Shown: positions 1-8,852 of the stretch, piece by piece
Layout of the letters: the number at the start of each line of letters is the position of its first letter
How positions within the stretch are numbered: position 1 is the first letter of the stretch
Assembly: GCA_027081115.1 (NCBI GenBank)
Contig: JALWLD010000012.1
Span: 109,057 to 173,056 of the forward strand
Direction: 5' to 3'
Length of the DNA: 64,000 nt
From: Sulfurovum sp.
Lineage (GTDB): Bacteria > Campylobacterota > Campylobacteria > Campylobacterales > Sulfurovaceae
Notes under the pieces: generated by a model
Seen by the model: the letters and a program-made list of their open reading frames with translations, nothing else
Database searches by the model: none
What the model was told of the DNA's origin: nothing
Program-made: the position numbers and the translations under genes

Positions 1-310
1 GTGCCTTATGAGTGGGGCTTCTATTCATATTGTGTTTATTATCGTAACACTCATTTTTTTGAGTATATAATTATAGGCTACTTTAGTTAACCATTGATTT
101 CAGCAATCTTAAGTATCTATTGATCAAGTAGTTATTCCATGAATTTAGAGCCAAAATAAGCACTTTTATTATTTTTTTCATAGGAGAGGTTAAAAAAAGG
201 TTTAAAATGGACTGAGAGATGATATAGGTATGATATTAGAGATTTTAGGAGTTTTACAAACTTAATAGGGTGAGATTAATATCATACCCTATACTAACAA
301 TATATTTATG
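1..310. other. Gene-poor stretch downstream of nrdA
   Basis: No convincing gene was found. A plus-strand frame is open from base 1 to about base 90, but it has no recognisable similarity and could be the end of a gene lying left of the window or chance. The rest is A+T-rich and has stops in all frames. The only clear structure is the inverted repeat at 223-293, listed separately. It lies just past the nrdA stop codon and may be involved in ending or protecting that transcript. Confidence 0.5.
223..293. repeat. Inverted repeat with two alternative pairings
   Basis: A 16-nt arm at 223-238 (TATAGGTATGATATTA) is complementary to 277-293 except for one extra C in the right arm. The right arm can instead pair locally: ATAGGGT at 265-271 with ACCCTAT at 286-292. 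The two pairings exclude each other. On the minus strand the element begins about 18 nt after the nrdA stop. No U-tract follows, so this is not a standard intrinsic terminator. Confidence 0.5.
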
Positions 311-2680
311 CTATTGACACCCGACACACTCTTGAGATCTGTCTTCAACATCTCCACTTGACTCAGGAGACTGAGATCTCAAATAGTAGGTAGACTTCAA
401 TCCAAACTTCCAGGCATTCATATAGATCTCATTCAAGTACTTACCGGATGCTTTATCGAGTGTAATAAAGATATTGAGACTCTGCCCCTGGTCTAACCAT
501 TTTTGACGGATAGCCCCTGCCTTAATGAGAATATTCTGGTCCAGATCATAGGCTGGTGTATAGAATGCCCAAGTCTCAGGAGAAAGCTTTGGTGCAACTA
601 CAGGAATAAGCCCTGACAGATTCTCTTCAAACCATTTACGTTTATAGACCGGTTCAATGGCTTGCGTGGTTCCTGTCAAGATAGAAATAGAGGAAGTCGG
701 TGCAATTGCCATAAGGTATCCATTTCGCATACCATCTGTTTTCACTTTTTCTCTTAGTCCCTGCCAATCATGGGTATAACCAAAGAGTCCACCTCTGTCA
801 ACAAGCTTACATGCATTATCATTTGCCTTGTCAATAGGGAAGATCCCTTTTGACCAGTCAGAACCTTCAAAGGTTGGGTAGGCACCTTTCTCAAGTGCCA
901 AATTGCTTGACTCTCTAATAATATAGTAAGAGAATGACTCCATCACTTCATCTATCTTTGTAAAGTGCTCATGGCTTCCCCATTCAATCCCTGCCTCAGC
1001 AAGCATCTGCGCTTCACCCATAACACCCAATCCAATAGAACGTGACTTCTCATTGGTTTTCTTCACTTTTGCAAGGGGATAGAAATTTAAGTCTATCACA
1101 TTGTCAAGCATACGTGTAGCAATAGGCACAACACGCTCCAAATCTTCTTGTGTATGTACTTTTGAAAGGTTGACAGAGGCAAGGTTACATACAGCTGTGT
1201 CTCCATCTGTTTTCTCTTTGTCAACGATCCAAATCTGCTTACCATTCAGGCTGTCCAGTGCTGTTACTTTTTTAGCCGGTTTGGTTACGCCAGTATCAAC
1301 TGTCAGCATCTCGTTTTCATCATAAGCCTCTACTGTACCATCATCAAATGTAAACTGTGTCTTGTAGGTATTGGGACTTGTATTTTGAAAGATCTCCGTA
1401 CAAAGATTGGTAGAACGAATCACCCCTACATGTTTATTCGGATTGGCTTTGTTTGCTGTATCTTTAAATGTGAGGAATGGGTTTCCTGTCTCAAAGTAAG
1501 AGCGTAACATCTCTTTCCATAGACCTTTGGCAGAGACTCTCTCTCTTGTAATTTCATCTTCTGAATTTTCAAGCTCAATATAGCGCTTCTCAAACTCTTC
1601 ACCATAAAGGGATGTGAGTTCACTCACTTCAAACGGATCAAAGAGTGTCCACATCTCATCTGCTTCTACCCTTGCCATAAAGAGATCATTGAGCCAGATA
1701 GCAGGGAAAAGATCATGTGCTCTACGACGCTCTTCACCAGAATTTTTCTTAAGATCCAGGAAGTCTCTGATATCTACATGCCAAGGCTCTACATAGACAG
1801 CAATGGCACCTTTACGTGTACCCAATTGATCTACTGCAATAGCAACATCATTGGCAATTTTAAGGAAAGGAACAATACCCCCTGCTGCATGTTTATGACC
1901 ATCGATAAAGGAACCCATTCCACGTACCAATGACCAGTCCCAACCAATACCACCGCCAAACTTGGAAAGCAGTGCCATCTCTTTATAGCCATCAAAAATA
2001 CCCTCAATATTATCCGGTGTTGAACCAATGTAGCAAGAGCTAAGCTGATGTCTTGGTGTTCTTGCATTGGAGAGTGTCGGTGTGGCCGCCATCACTTCAA
2101 ATTTAGAAAGAATATCATAAAACTTTTTTGCCCAGGTTTGACAGTCAAATTCATTTTGTGCCAAAAACATAGCCACACCCATAAAAAGCTGCTGAGGAAG
2201 CTCGATAGGTGATCCTTTTTTGTCTTTTAGCAAGTATCTGTCAAAAAGTGTACGTATACCTAAGTAGTTGAATTGAAGGTCACGTTCTGGTTTAAGGTAG
2301 TCATTAAGCTCATCAAGATCATACTTATCTTTAAGCCCAAGTACAATGCGCCCCTCTTTCTCTCCACGTGCAAAATACTCACGCAAGTGGTTATAGCCCG
2401 TAAAGCCTGTTGCTTTGTGGTAAATATCATAAAGAAAGAGTCTTGAAGCTACAAATGTCCAGTTCGGTCTGTCAATGTCTATCTTGTCAACTGCAGTTTT
2501 AATGAGTGTTGTCTGAATTTCTTCAGAAGTGATCATATCACGAAATTGTAGTTTGGCATCTACTTCCAGTTCACTTTGGCTTACACCCTCTAGCCCCTCT
2601 ACAGATGCTGATGTGTACTTTTGTATCTTTGATACATCCAAAGTCTCTACTCTACCATTTCGCTTCACAACTCTGATCAT
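311..2680 (-). CDS. nrdA: Ribonucleoside-diphosphate reductase, alpha subunit (class Ia type)
   Basis: This is the large subunit of the reductase that turns ribonucleoside diphosphates into deoxyribonucleotides in the cytoplasm. An ATP-cone domain covers roughly residues 1-90. The ten-stranded barrel carries the expected cysteines: C216 (SSCYIGSTPDN), the NLCTE motif with C427 and E429, and C498 (AVCNLASVNL). The paired tyrosines of the radical route lie in STYYLRS near the end, and the C-terminal tail ends with a Cys-x2-Cys pair for thioredoxin. About 70 residues separate C427 and C498, clearly more than in the E. coli enzyme, so there is an insertion there. The small subunit nrdB is not nearby. 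Length (789 aa) is normal. Function is secure. Confidence 0.97.
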   Translation of the reverse strand: MIRVVKRNGRVETLDVSKIQKYTSASVEGLEGVSQSELEVDAKLQFRDMITSEEIQTTLIKTAVDKIDIDRPNWTFVASRLFLYDIYHKATGFTGYNHLREYFARGEKEGRIVLGLKDKYDLDELNDYLKPERDLQFNYLGIRTLFDRYLLKDKKGSPIELPQQLFMGVAMFLAQNEFDCQTWAKKFYDILSKFEVMAATPTLSNARTPRHQLSSCYIGSTPDNIEGIFDGYKEMALLSKFGGGIGWDWSLVRGMGSFIDGHKHAAGGIVPFLKIANDVAIAVDQLGTRKGAIAVYVEPWHVDIRDFLDLKKNSGEERRRAHDLFPAIWLNDLFMARVEADEMWTLFDPFEVSELTSLYGEEFEKRYIELENSEDEITRERVSAKGLWKEMLRSYFETGNPFLTFKDTANKANPNKHVGVIRSTNLCTEIFQNTSPNTYKTQFTFDDGTVEAYDENEMLTVDTGVTKPAKKVTALDSLNGKQIWIVDKEKTDGDTAVCNLASVNLSKVHTQEDLERVVPIATRMLDNVIDLNFYPLAKVKKTNEKSRSIGLGVMGEAQMLAEAGIEWGSHEHFTKIDEVMESFSYYIIRESSNLALEKGAYPTFEGSDWSKGIFPIDKANDNACKLVDRGGLFGYTHDWQGLREKVKTDGMRNGYLMAIAPTSSISILTGTTQAIEPVYKRKWFEENLSGLIPVVAPKLSPETWAFYTPAYDLDQNILIKAGAIRQKWLDQGQSLNIFITLDKASGKYLNEIYMNAWKFGLKSTYYLRSQSPESSGDVEDRSQECVGCQ

Positions 2681-2701
2681 TTGTACTCCCGTTTTACGTC
2701 A

Positions 2702-2707
2702 ATTATA
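2702..2707 (-). promoter_or_regulatory. Probable nrdA promoter, -10 box
   Basis: A minus-strand TATAAT lies about 22 nt upstream of the nrdA start codon, in an A+T-rich context, with no clear -35 box at 17 nt. The predicted start site leaves a short leader of roughly 15 nt. Confidence 0.5.
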
Positions 2708-2830
2708 TAAGAAAAAACCCCTGTCCTGAGGTAAAATATTAAATTGATTTTACTCAAATAATGCTTGAAGAATTGTTAATTGTTGTATCATTTTTAGGCA
2801 ATATTTTTATAAGGCTTTGTGATACTTTTG

Positions 2831-2893
2831 AAAGTGCCGCTAGGAGCGGAAGGTGAGGTAGTAACCAGGGAGCAAAGTAGATTTCCCACTCTG
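2831..2893. other. G+C-richer island between purB and nrdA, possible structured RNA or repeat
   Basis: This 63-nt island is about half G+C inside an intergenic region that is otherwise strongly A+T-rich. It contains a compact stem (CCGCT/AGCGG, 2837-2849, 3-nt loop) and a second possible pairing of GGGA with TCCC. It does not match the cobalamin or other riboswitch cores I know. It could be a dispersed intergenic repeat, an sRNA, or a leader element of nrdA. The short frame that reads through it on the plus strand continues antisense into purB and has no supporting features. Confidence 0.3.
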
Positions 2894-2905
2894 CATGTAT
2901 TGGCA

Positions 2906-4237
2906 TTATTTGTTGAATACTCTATTAAATATTTTATCTACGTTCTTCGTATAATAATCAAAGTTGAAACATTCTCTGATCTGCTGTTCACTCAAAGACT
3001 CTCTTAACTCATCATCTGCAAGTAGGTATTGCAAATAAAGAGACTCTCCTTTTTCATTGGTAGTAGATTTCCCCTGCTGGATCTCTTCCCATACTTTCAT
3101 AGCATTACGCTGAACGATCCTATACGCATCTTCACGGCTTACTCCTGCTTTAGGCAACTCAAGCAATACACGCTGAGAGAAAACCAAACCGCCAGTGAGA
3201 TTTAAATTTTTCATCATGTTCTCCGGCATTACAGTAAGGTTTGCAATCACGTTATTCATACGGTGCAACATAAAGTCTGATGTAATGAATGCATCCGGTA
3301 ACCAGAATCTTTCAGTTGACGAGTGAGAGATATCTCTCTCGTGCCACAGTGCTACATTTTCCATAGCAGGTGCTGCATATGCTCTGATCATTCTGGCAAG
3401 ACCTGTAATATTTTCTGTCAATATAGGGTTTCTTTTATGTGGCATGGCAGAAGATCCTTTTTGACCTTTTGCAAAATACTCTTCAGCTTCATATACCTCT
3501 GTTCTTTGTAAGTGTCTTATCTGTACTGCAAACTTCTCTACAGAAGATGCCAACAGTGCCAAGGTGGTTGCCAATCTTGCGTATCTATCCCTATGGACTA
3601 CCTGGTTAGAACATGGTTCAGGTTTTAACCCTAACTCTTCCATAGCATACTCTTCAAGCTCAAGTGGTGCATGTGCAAAATTACCCATAGCCCCCGAGAT
3701 CTGACCTATAGCAATGACTTCCATCGTCTGCTCCAGATTTATCAAGTGACGTGCCATTTCATCATACCAGACAGCTAATGTAAGACCAAAAGTAATAGGC
3801 TCACCATGAATACCATGTGAACGCCCCACCATCAATGTCATCTTATGTTCTTGGGCTCTTTTCTTGATAGACTCCATCATCATTTTCACATCTTCAATGA
3901 TGATCTCCAGTGATGCTTTCATTTGAAGGGCAACTCCGGTATCTACTGCATCTGATGAAGTCATACCATAATGGAACCATCTGGACTCCTCTCCCAGACT
4001 TTCACTCACGGAAGTATTGAACGCTATGAGGTCATGTCTTGTAATCGCTTCGATCTCCTCAATTCTTTCTACTGAGAATGTAGCATTCTTAACGATCTTT
4101 TCACAATCATCATCAGGGATAAGGCCCAATTTATTCCATGCTTTTACTGCTGCTTTTTCAACCTCAAGCCATGCTGCATATCTTGCTTGCTGTGTCCAGT
4201 TCTTTTCCATCTCTTCTCGTGCATATCTTTCAACCAT
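2906..4237 (-). CDS. purB: Adenylosuccinate lyase
   Basis: PurB cleaves fumarate from SAICAR and from adenylosuccinate, acting twice in purine synthesis. It belongs to the fumarase/aspartase superfamily and works as a cytoplasmic homotetramer. The superfamily signature SSAMPHKRNP is present near residue 270, and the substrate-binding stretches with GMTSSD (near 91) and SHGIHGEP (near 140) are intact. Length (443 aa) is typical of the short bacterial form. It lies upstream of nrdA on the same strand, but with a 225-nt gap. It is transcribed divergently from the pseudouridine synthase at 4309. Confidence 0.97.
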   Translation of the reverse strand: MVERYAREEMEKNWTQQARYAAWLEVEKAAVKAWNKLGLIPDDDCEKIVKNATFSVERIEEIEAITRHDLIAFNTSVSESLGEESRWFHYGMTSSDAVDTGVALQMKASLEIIIEDVKMMMESIKKRAQEHKMTLMVGRSHGIHGEPITFGLTLAVWYDEMARHLINLEQTMEVIAIGQISGAMGNFAHAPLELEEYAMEELGLKPEPCSNQVVHRDRYARLATTLALLASSVEKFAVQIRHLQRTEVYEAEEYFAKGQKGSSAMPHKRNPILTENITGLARMIRAYAAPAMENVALWHERDISHSSTERFWLPDAFITSDFMLHRMNNVIANLTVMPENMMKNLNLTGGLVFSQRVLLELPKAGVSREDAYRIVQRNAMKVWEEIQQGKSTTNEKGESLYLQYLLADDELRESLSEQQIRECFNFDYYTKNVDKIFNRVFNK

Positions 4238-4308
4238 GTCATACCTTCATCTGTATAAAATTTTGGTATTATTCTACCAAAATAGCTGTTACAGTGAGGT
4301 AAAATGAA

Positions 4309-5235
4309 ATGCCGTTCGTTAAAGAGAAATTCACCGTACCAAAGAAGATGCCTGCCTTTCTTTTTATCATGCGTCAATTCAGTTTTACCCAGGGACAGGC
4401 TCAGCGTGTCCTTGCCAAAGGTCGCCTTCTCATTAATGGAGAATCCATTTTCAATACAGGTGACAGTATAGAAGGAGAAGTAGAAGTAGTTTATTTCAAA
4501 CCCTCTTCACGTGAGAACAGACCTCTCTTTCAAAACAAAGATTTTATGATTTTTGAGAAATTCTCAGGTGTTTTGGTCCATCCCAATACCATGGCTACAC
4601 CCTACTCTCTTTTAGATGAAATACGTACCATTGCAGGTGATAGAGCCAATGCTGTACACCGCATCGATATGGAGACATCTGGATTGCTACTTGCATCCAA
4701 ACATAAAAAAGCAGAGAGCTATTTGAAAACTTCTTTTGAAAGTAGACGTATTAAAAAATCCTACCTTGCCTGGGTAGAAGGAAAACTCACAGAACCTTTC
4801 TCTTCTTCTGAACCCATCAAGATAAATAATGACTACAGTGAAACCAAGCATAAGGTTTTCATCTCCACAGAAGGTAAAGCTTCCCATACTGATTTTACCC
4901 CTTTAGAATATGATAAAACCCTGGATGCTACACTGGTAGCCTGCTATCCGCATACCGGACGGACACATCAAATAAGAGTGCATTTGTTTCACGTGAAACA
5001 TCCTATTTTGGGAGACCCTATTTATGGTACTACCTTCAAGGCTGCGAATGATTATTTGGAAGCAGTACTCTCCAATGAAAACAGAATGATAGAAACGGGG
5101 GCAAGTCGTTTGATGCTGCATGCACAGAGTTTGACATTTCCTTATGGTGCGAATTATCATATAGAGAGTAAGGTGGATTTTGCAGGCATGAGGAAACTCA
5201 TATGTTCTAAAAATAAACGGATTTTTAATACTTGA
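4309..5235 (+). CDS. RluA-family rRNA pseudouridine synthase
   Basis: This enzyme isomerises specific uridines of ribosomal RNA to pseudouridine. The N-terminal part (residues 20-60, beginning MRQFSFTQGQAQRVL) is S4-like. The catalytic domain has the RluA/RluD signature HRIDMETSGLLLAS with the catalytic Asp, followed by KSYLAWVEG and the HTGRTHQIRVH motif. Length (308 aa) fits the RluD/RluC group. Which of 23S positions 955, 1911 or others it modifies cannot be read from sequence alone, so no symbol is given. The ATG at 4309 was taken as start; an ATG five bases upstream is in another frame. Confidence 0.93.
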   Translation: MPFVKEKFTVPKKMPAFLFIMRQFSFTQGQAQRVLAKGRLLINGESIFNTGDSIEGEVEVVYFKPSSRENRPLFQNKDFMIFEKFSGVLVHPNTMATPYSLLDEIRTIAGDRANAVHRIDMETSGLLLASKHKKAESYLKTSFESRRIKKSYLAWVEGKLTEPFSSSEPIKINNDYSETKHKVFISTEGKASHTDFTPLEYDKTLDATLVACYPHTGRTHQIRVHLFHVKHPILGDPIYGTTFKAANDYLEAVLSNENRMIETGASRLMLHAQSLTFPYGANYHIESKVDFAGMRKLICSKNKRIFNT

Positions 5236-5262
5236 TCTTGTTACTTTACCTGATTGATTAAC

Positions 5263-5295
5263 AACACCTCATTAATATCATTGAGGTGTTATTTC
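5263..5295 (+). terminator. Terminator-like hairpin after the pseudouridine synthase
   Basis: A 9-bp perfect stem AACACCTCA/TGAGGTGTT (5263-5271 with 5282-5290) encloses a 10-nt loop and is followed by the U-rich ATTTCTCTT. It lies 28 nt after the stop codon. Confidence 0.65.
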
Positions 5296-5412
5296 TCTTA
5301 TCATTTTTTGAGCAAAAAACAAAGTAAAAACAGAAGTATGTGTTCTCCCTCCACAAAGCATGGGAAGAAAAAGAAAGAAAAAATATTTATAGTTTCATAT
5401 GAAAAAAATCTA

Positions 5413-5511
5413 CTAATCATCCTCTCTACGAGAATCATAAACAAACCATCCCACACCAACGCCGGCAACCAAAATAATAAACCCTAACAAAAACAATTCC
5501 ATATTAGGCAT
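5413..5511 (-). CDS. 32-residue single-pass membrane peptide
   Basis: This small reading frame starts with ATGCCT, whose first bases overlap the last codon and stop of rlmN, so it would be translationally coupled to it. The product opens [20 protein letters not shown] and continues [12 protein letters not shown]. It has one hydrophobic helix of about 18 residues, then an aromatic belt and a charged, mostly acidic tail, which is the layout of a real small inner-membrane protein. An internal ATG (5502) would give 29 residues. I do not recognise the family. The opposite-strand frame is composed mainly of Lys/Ser/Asn runs and looks non-coding. Confidence 0.5.
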   Translation of the reverse strand: MPNMELFLLGFIILVAGVGVGWFVYDSRREDD

Positions 5512-6583
5512 TTGATTCTCCTTCATTTTCCTGTTCTCTCAACTGTCCACAGGCAGCAGAAATATCCAACCCTTTAGACTCACGGATCGTACAATGCAAA
5601 CCACGTGAAGTCAAAAATTCCTGAAATTTTTGCATATCTTTTTCAGAAGGACGTTTAAATTCTGTACCACCATAAGGATTAAAATAAATTAAATTTACTT
5701 TTGCTTTAATACCATCCAGCAAAGAGAGTAACTTCTTTGCCGCAGAGATATCATCATTGACATCTTTGATGACAAGATACTCGAACATCACCCTTTTTCT
5801 ATCATTGACAGGGAAATTTTTTACAGCTGTGATAATAGAAGCAATATTATACGCTTTGTTAATAGGCATCAACTGTTGACGCAACTCATCATCTACCGCA
5901 TGTAAAGAGATTGCAAGATTGATACCAAGTTCCATTTTCCCAAGCTTTTCTATCTTGGCCGAAAGACCTGAAGTAGAAATAGTTTGTCTGTGTGTCGCAA
6001 TGGCAAACCCTTCCGGGTCTGAAAATATCTTGACAGACTTGACCACATTCTCAAGGTTGTCAAGAGGCTCACCCATACCCATATATACGATATTGACACG
6101 ACGGTTGGCATCGATCTCATTGTCTTTTTTGATCATACGCAACTGTTCCGTGATCTCACCAGCTGTCAGATTACGCATAAAACCACCTTTTGCAGTCAAA
6201 CAAAAAGCACACCCTACCTTGCACCCTACCTGAGAGGAGATACAGACTGTATAGCGTTCCTGATGCTTTACAGAGCCATCTTCATGATACTCTTTATCTC
6301 TCATCAAAAGTAAGACAGCTTCAACTGTATGTCCGTCATACAATTCAAAGAGATATTTACGACTTCCATCTATACTGTTTTGTACTGTCAAGGTCTTGAG
6401 TGGCATCAGAGTATATTCAGTATCTAATTTCTCTCTCATCTCTTTGGGAAGATTTTTCATCTCTTCAAAAGAATCAGCATATTTATGATAGATCCAGTTG
6501 TATATCTGTTTGGCTCGGAAAGAAGGCTTGATAAGGGAAGCCAATTCCTCTTTTGTCAGGTCTTGTATAATCTTCTTGGACAT
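5504..6583 (-). CDS. rlmN: Dual-specificity 23S rRNA/tRNA adenine-C2 methyltransferase
   Basis: RlmN is a radical-SAM enzyme that methylates C2 of A2503 in 23S rRNA and of A37 in some tRNAs. The radical-SAM cluster motif is C121-x3-C125-x2-C128 in [11 protein letters not shown]. The two partner cysteines are also expected; a late Cys sits in SAACGQL near the C-terminus. Length (359 aa) matches the family. The start codon overlaps the stop of the upstream phosphorylase-like gene by one base, so the two are co-translated. Confidence 0.96.
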   Translation of the reverse strand: MSKKIIQDLTKEELASLIKPSFRAKQIYNWIYHKYADSFEEMKNLPKEMREKLDTEYTLMPLKTLTVQNSIDGSRKYLFELYDGHTVEAVLLLMRDKEYHEDGSVKHQERYTVCISSQVGCKVGCAFCLTAKGGFMRNLTAGEITEQLRMIKKDNEIDANRRVNIVYMGMGEPLDNLENVVKSVKIFSDPEGFAIATHRQTISTSGLSAKIEKLGKMELGINLAISLHAVDDELRQQLMPINKAYNIASIITAVKNFPVNDRKRVMFEYLVIKDVNDDISAAKKLLSLLDGIKAKVNLIYFNPYGGTEFKRPSEKDMQKFQEFLTSRGLHCTIRESKGLDISAACGQLREQENEGESNA

Positions 6584-7131
6584 TATTGTTTAGCTGCCAT
6601 TTGCTCTGCGATCATCTTTTTCACATAAGCATCCAATTTAGCCATACCCTCTTTCTGGTTTTTCAAAAAATCATCATGAGCATTCTCATCACAGTAATTG
6701 GTTACTACAAATATTCCACCTGCAGAAATACCGTAAAACTGCGCTACTTTCATTACTGCAAAAAATTCCATATTTTCAATCTGTACATTTTGTGCGGTAT
6801 AGTGTTTGCCAATCTCTTTATCTGTGGTAATATAATTTGAAGAGTTAACCAGTGTTTCACGTGAAACATCTTTCAAAGAGGTAACAACATTGTCTATAGG
6901 ACTGTATGACTTTCCTGAGAAAAAACTATTTTCTATATTCGCAGCAGTCTTAGACTCAATAATATCAAAAATCTTTTTTTCTCCATATGAACCTGCTGTA
7001 CCTACAAACAAAATATAGTCTGGTTTTTTACTTTCACAAAGACGGGTCAAATTGATCGCCACCTCCATCATACCAATACCTACAGGCATTGCAAATTCGA
7101 ATTGTTCACTTTTTCCAGCACATATGATCAT
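6583..7131 (-). CDS. PNP/UDP phosphorylase superfamily protein (nucleoside phosphorylase or nucleosidase-like)
   Basis: The protein resembles the nucleoside phosphorylase / MTA-SAH nucleosidase fold. Visible features are the FVGTAGSYG stretch (like the GTAG motif of this superfamily) and the [14 protein letters not shown] segment, equivalent to the ribose-binding EMEaxA motif, here EN-MEFFAV. Near the C-terminus, [14 protein letters not shown] holds the acidic residue position that contacts the purine base. At 182 aa it is shorter than usual (230 aa or more) and the start is [11 protein letters not shown], so the N-terminal strand is reduced. Substrate is unknown. It sits directly between hisF and rlmN in one minus-strand run. 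Confidence 0.75.
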   Translation of the reverse strand: MIICAGKSEQFEFAMPVGIGMMEVAINLTRLCESKKPDYILFVGTAGSYGEKKIFDIIESKTAANIENSFFSGKSYSPIDNVVTSLKDVSRETLVNSSNYITTDKEIGKHYTAQNVQIENMEFFAVMKVAQFYGISAGGIFVVTNYCDENAHDDFLKNQKEGMAKLDAYVKKMIAEQMAAKQ

Positions 7132-7133
7132 AT

Positions 7134-7898
7134 TTAAGTCCTTACCGGTATATTTTTGTCGCTAAGATAGCGTTTTAAATCCATAATGTCAATCTCTTTA
7201 AAGTGAAAAATGGAAGCAGCCAGTGCTGCATCAGCATTGCCCAGTGTAAAAGCCTCCTCAATATGCTGCATGCTCCCTGCACCACCTGAAGCAATCACAG
7301 GGATATTAACCAACTCCCCTATTTTTTTATTGAGTTCATTATCAAAACCTGCTTTGGTACCATCTGCATCCATAGAAGTTACAAGCAGTTCTCCTGCACC
7401 TCTGTCATATGCTTCTTTTGCCCATTGCAAAGCATCTATTCCTGTATCTTTACGTCCGCCATGTGTAAAGATATGCCACTCATTCTCTCCCACTCTCTTA
7501 GCATCAATAGCCACCACAATACACTGAGAACCAAAACGTTTTGCACCCTCCTCAATAAAGTCAGGTCTTTTGATTGCTGCAGAATTAATACTTACTTTAT
7601 CGCAGCCCACGTTGAGAAGATTATAGATATCTGAGAGTTCACGAATTCCTCCACCAACAGTAAGTGGGATAAATACCTCTTTGGCAACCTGCTTAACTAC
7701 ATCAACAATGGTGTCTCTACCTTCATGTGTCGCACCAATATCAAGAAACGTGATCTCATCTGCACCCTCTTCATTGTAACGGTATGCAACCTCTACGGGA
7801 TCTCCTGCATCACGTAACCCTAGAAAGTTTACACCTTTAACCACACGTCCATTGTCTACATCAAGACAAGGGATAATACGTTTTGCGAAATAATCCAT
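7134..7898 (-). CDS. hisF: Imidazole glycerol phosphate synthase, cyclase subunit
   Basis: HisF is a TIM-barrel cyclase that uses ammonia from HisH to make imidazole glycerol phosphate and AICAR in histidine synthesis. Both catalytic aspartates are in place: D11 in [14 protein letters not shown] and the later one in [10 protein letters not shown]. Phosphate-binding glycines are seen in PLTVGGGIR and IASGGAGS. Length (254 aa) is typical. No other his gene is adjacent, so the pathway is scattered, as in many Campylobacterota. It is divergent from rsmA. Confidence 0.97.
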   Translation of the reverse strand: MDYFAKRIIPCLDVDNGRVVKGVNFLGLRDAGDPVEVAYRYNEEGADEITFLDIGATHEGRDTIVDVVKQVAKEVFIPLTVGGGIRELSDIYNLLNVGCDKVSINSAAIKRPDFIEEGAKRFGSQCIVVAIDAKRVGENEWHIFTHGGRKDTGIDALQWAKEAYDRGAGELLVTSMDADGTKAGFDNELNKKIGELVNIPVIASGGAGSMQHIEEAFTLGNADAALAASIFHFKEIDIMDLKRYLSDKNIPVRT

Positions 7899-7932
7899 TG
7901 TTAGTCCATTAATCTTCTATTTTTATGGTAGA

Positions 7933-7938
7933 ATTATA
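7933..7938 (-). promoter_or_regulatory. hisF promoter, -10 box
   Basis: A minus-strand TATAAT lies 35 nt upstream of the hisF start, in the divergent hisF/rsmA spacer. Confidence 0.45.
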
Positions 7939-7991
7939 CAAAAATTATCCCAAATAGGGGATTAGCAACAAGTATAAAGGTAGATTATAGT

Positions 7992-8852
7992 ATGATTATC
8001 GATAATTTGGCGGAATTCGCTTCGAAGAAGTTCGGTCAGAACTTTTTAAAAAATGATGTCTACCTACACAAAATCGTCCAAGCGATGCCCAATGACAACC
8101 TTAAAGTTGCAGAAATTGGGCCTGGCTTAGGTGATTTAACCAAAGAGCTTGTAAAAGCTAGAAATGTCACAGCATTTGAGGTTGATAAAAGATTATGCGA
8201 GCATCTTACAACAGAGTTTGAAATACCCATCCACAACGGGAATTTTGAGCTACGTTGCGGAGATGTGCTTGAGCGTTGGGAGTCGGGGAGTCTGCTAGAT
8301 GAGCCTTATCATCTGGTAGCCAACCTGCCCTATTATATTGCAACCAATATCATTTTAAAAGCATTTAGAGATGAACAGTGCCGGTCTATACTGGTCATGG
8401 TTCAAAAAGAAGTGGCCGTAAAGTTTGCAGCAGTAGCAAAGCAGAAAGAATTTTCTGCACTCTCTGTCCTTGCAACCAGCGTAGGAAAGGCAACACTCTG
8501 TTTTGAGGTTGAGCCCGAAGCATTTGTTCCTCCGCCAAACGTCACTTCTGCCGTGCTTTTAATAGAAAAAGAGCGTTCCAGAGACGATGAAAAGTTTGAA
8601 TCTTTCTTGAAAATTGCCTTTCAGCAACCAAGAAAAAAACTCTCTAAAAATCTCATGGCGGCCTTTTCCAAAGATATTGTCAATCAAACCTTCGTAAAAC
8701 TAGAGCTTGACTCCAACTTGCGACCTCATGAAGCTGAGACATCTATTTATCATCACATATATAATGAATTAAAGGATAATTTAGATGGAAAGCAACAAAA
8801 CAAACAACGAAAACTCTCAAAATCAAGGGACAAAAACACCCGACAACAATAA
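7992..8852 (+). CDS. rsmA: 16S rRNA (A1518/A1519) dimethyltransferase
   Basis: RsmA/KsgA dimethylates two adjacent adenosines in the 3' hairpin of 16S rRNA late in small-subunit assembly. SAM-binding motif I is EIGPGLGDL, and the catalytic NLPY motif is seen as ANLPYYIATN. Length is 286 aa, slightly long because the last 22 or so residues (Lys/Gln/Arg-rich) are encoded in DNA that is also the start of rnj in another frame. That tail is therefore probably dispensable. The preceding helical domain is complete. Confidence 0.96.
   Translation: MIIDNLAEFASKKFGQNFLKNDVYLHKIVQAMPNDNLKVAEIGPGLGDLTKELVKARNVTAFEVDKRLCEHLTTEFEIPIHNGNFELRCGDVLERWESGSLLDEPYHLVANLPYYIATNIILKAFRDEQCRSILVMVQKEVAVKFAAVAKQKEFSALSVLATSVGKATLCFEVEPEAFVPPPNVTSAVLLIEKERSRDDEKFESFLKIAFQQPRKKLSKNLMAAFSKDIVNQTFVKLELDSNLRPHEAETSIYHHIYNELKDNLDGKQQNKQRKLSKSRDKNTRQQ

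Noticed and set aside
2831..2893. Cobalamin riboswitch in front of nrdA
   Set aside because: Neither strand shows the conserved B12-box core; only generic hairpins are present.
2819..3007. Plus-strand reading frame across the purB-nrdA spacer
   Set aside because: Its second half is antisense to purB, it has no domain or ribosome-binding site, and the first half coincides with the structured G+C island.
5254..5487. 77-codon plus-strand frame after the pseudouridine synthase
   Set aside because: It spans a terminator hairpin, is made of Lys/Ser/Asn runs, and lies opposite a better small membrane peptide.
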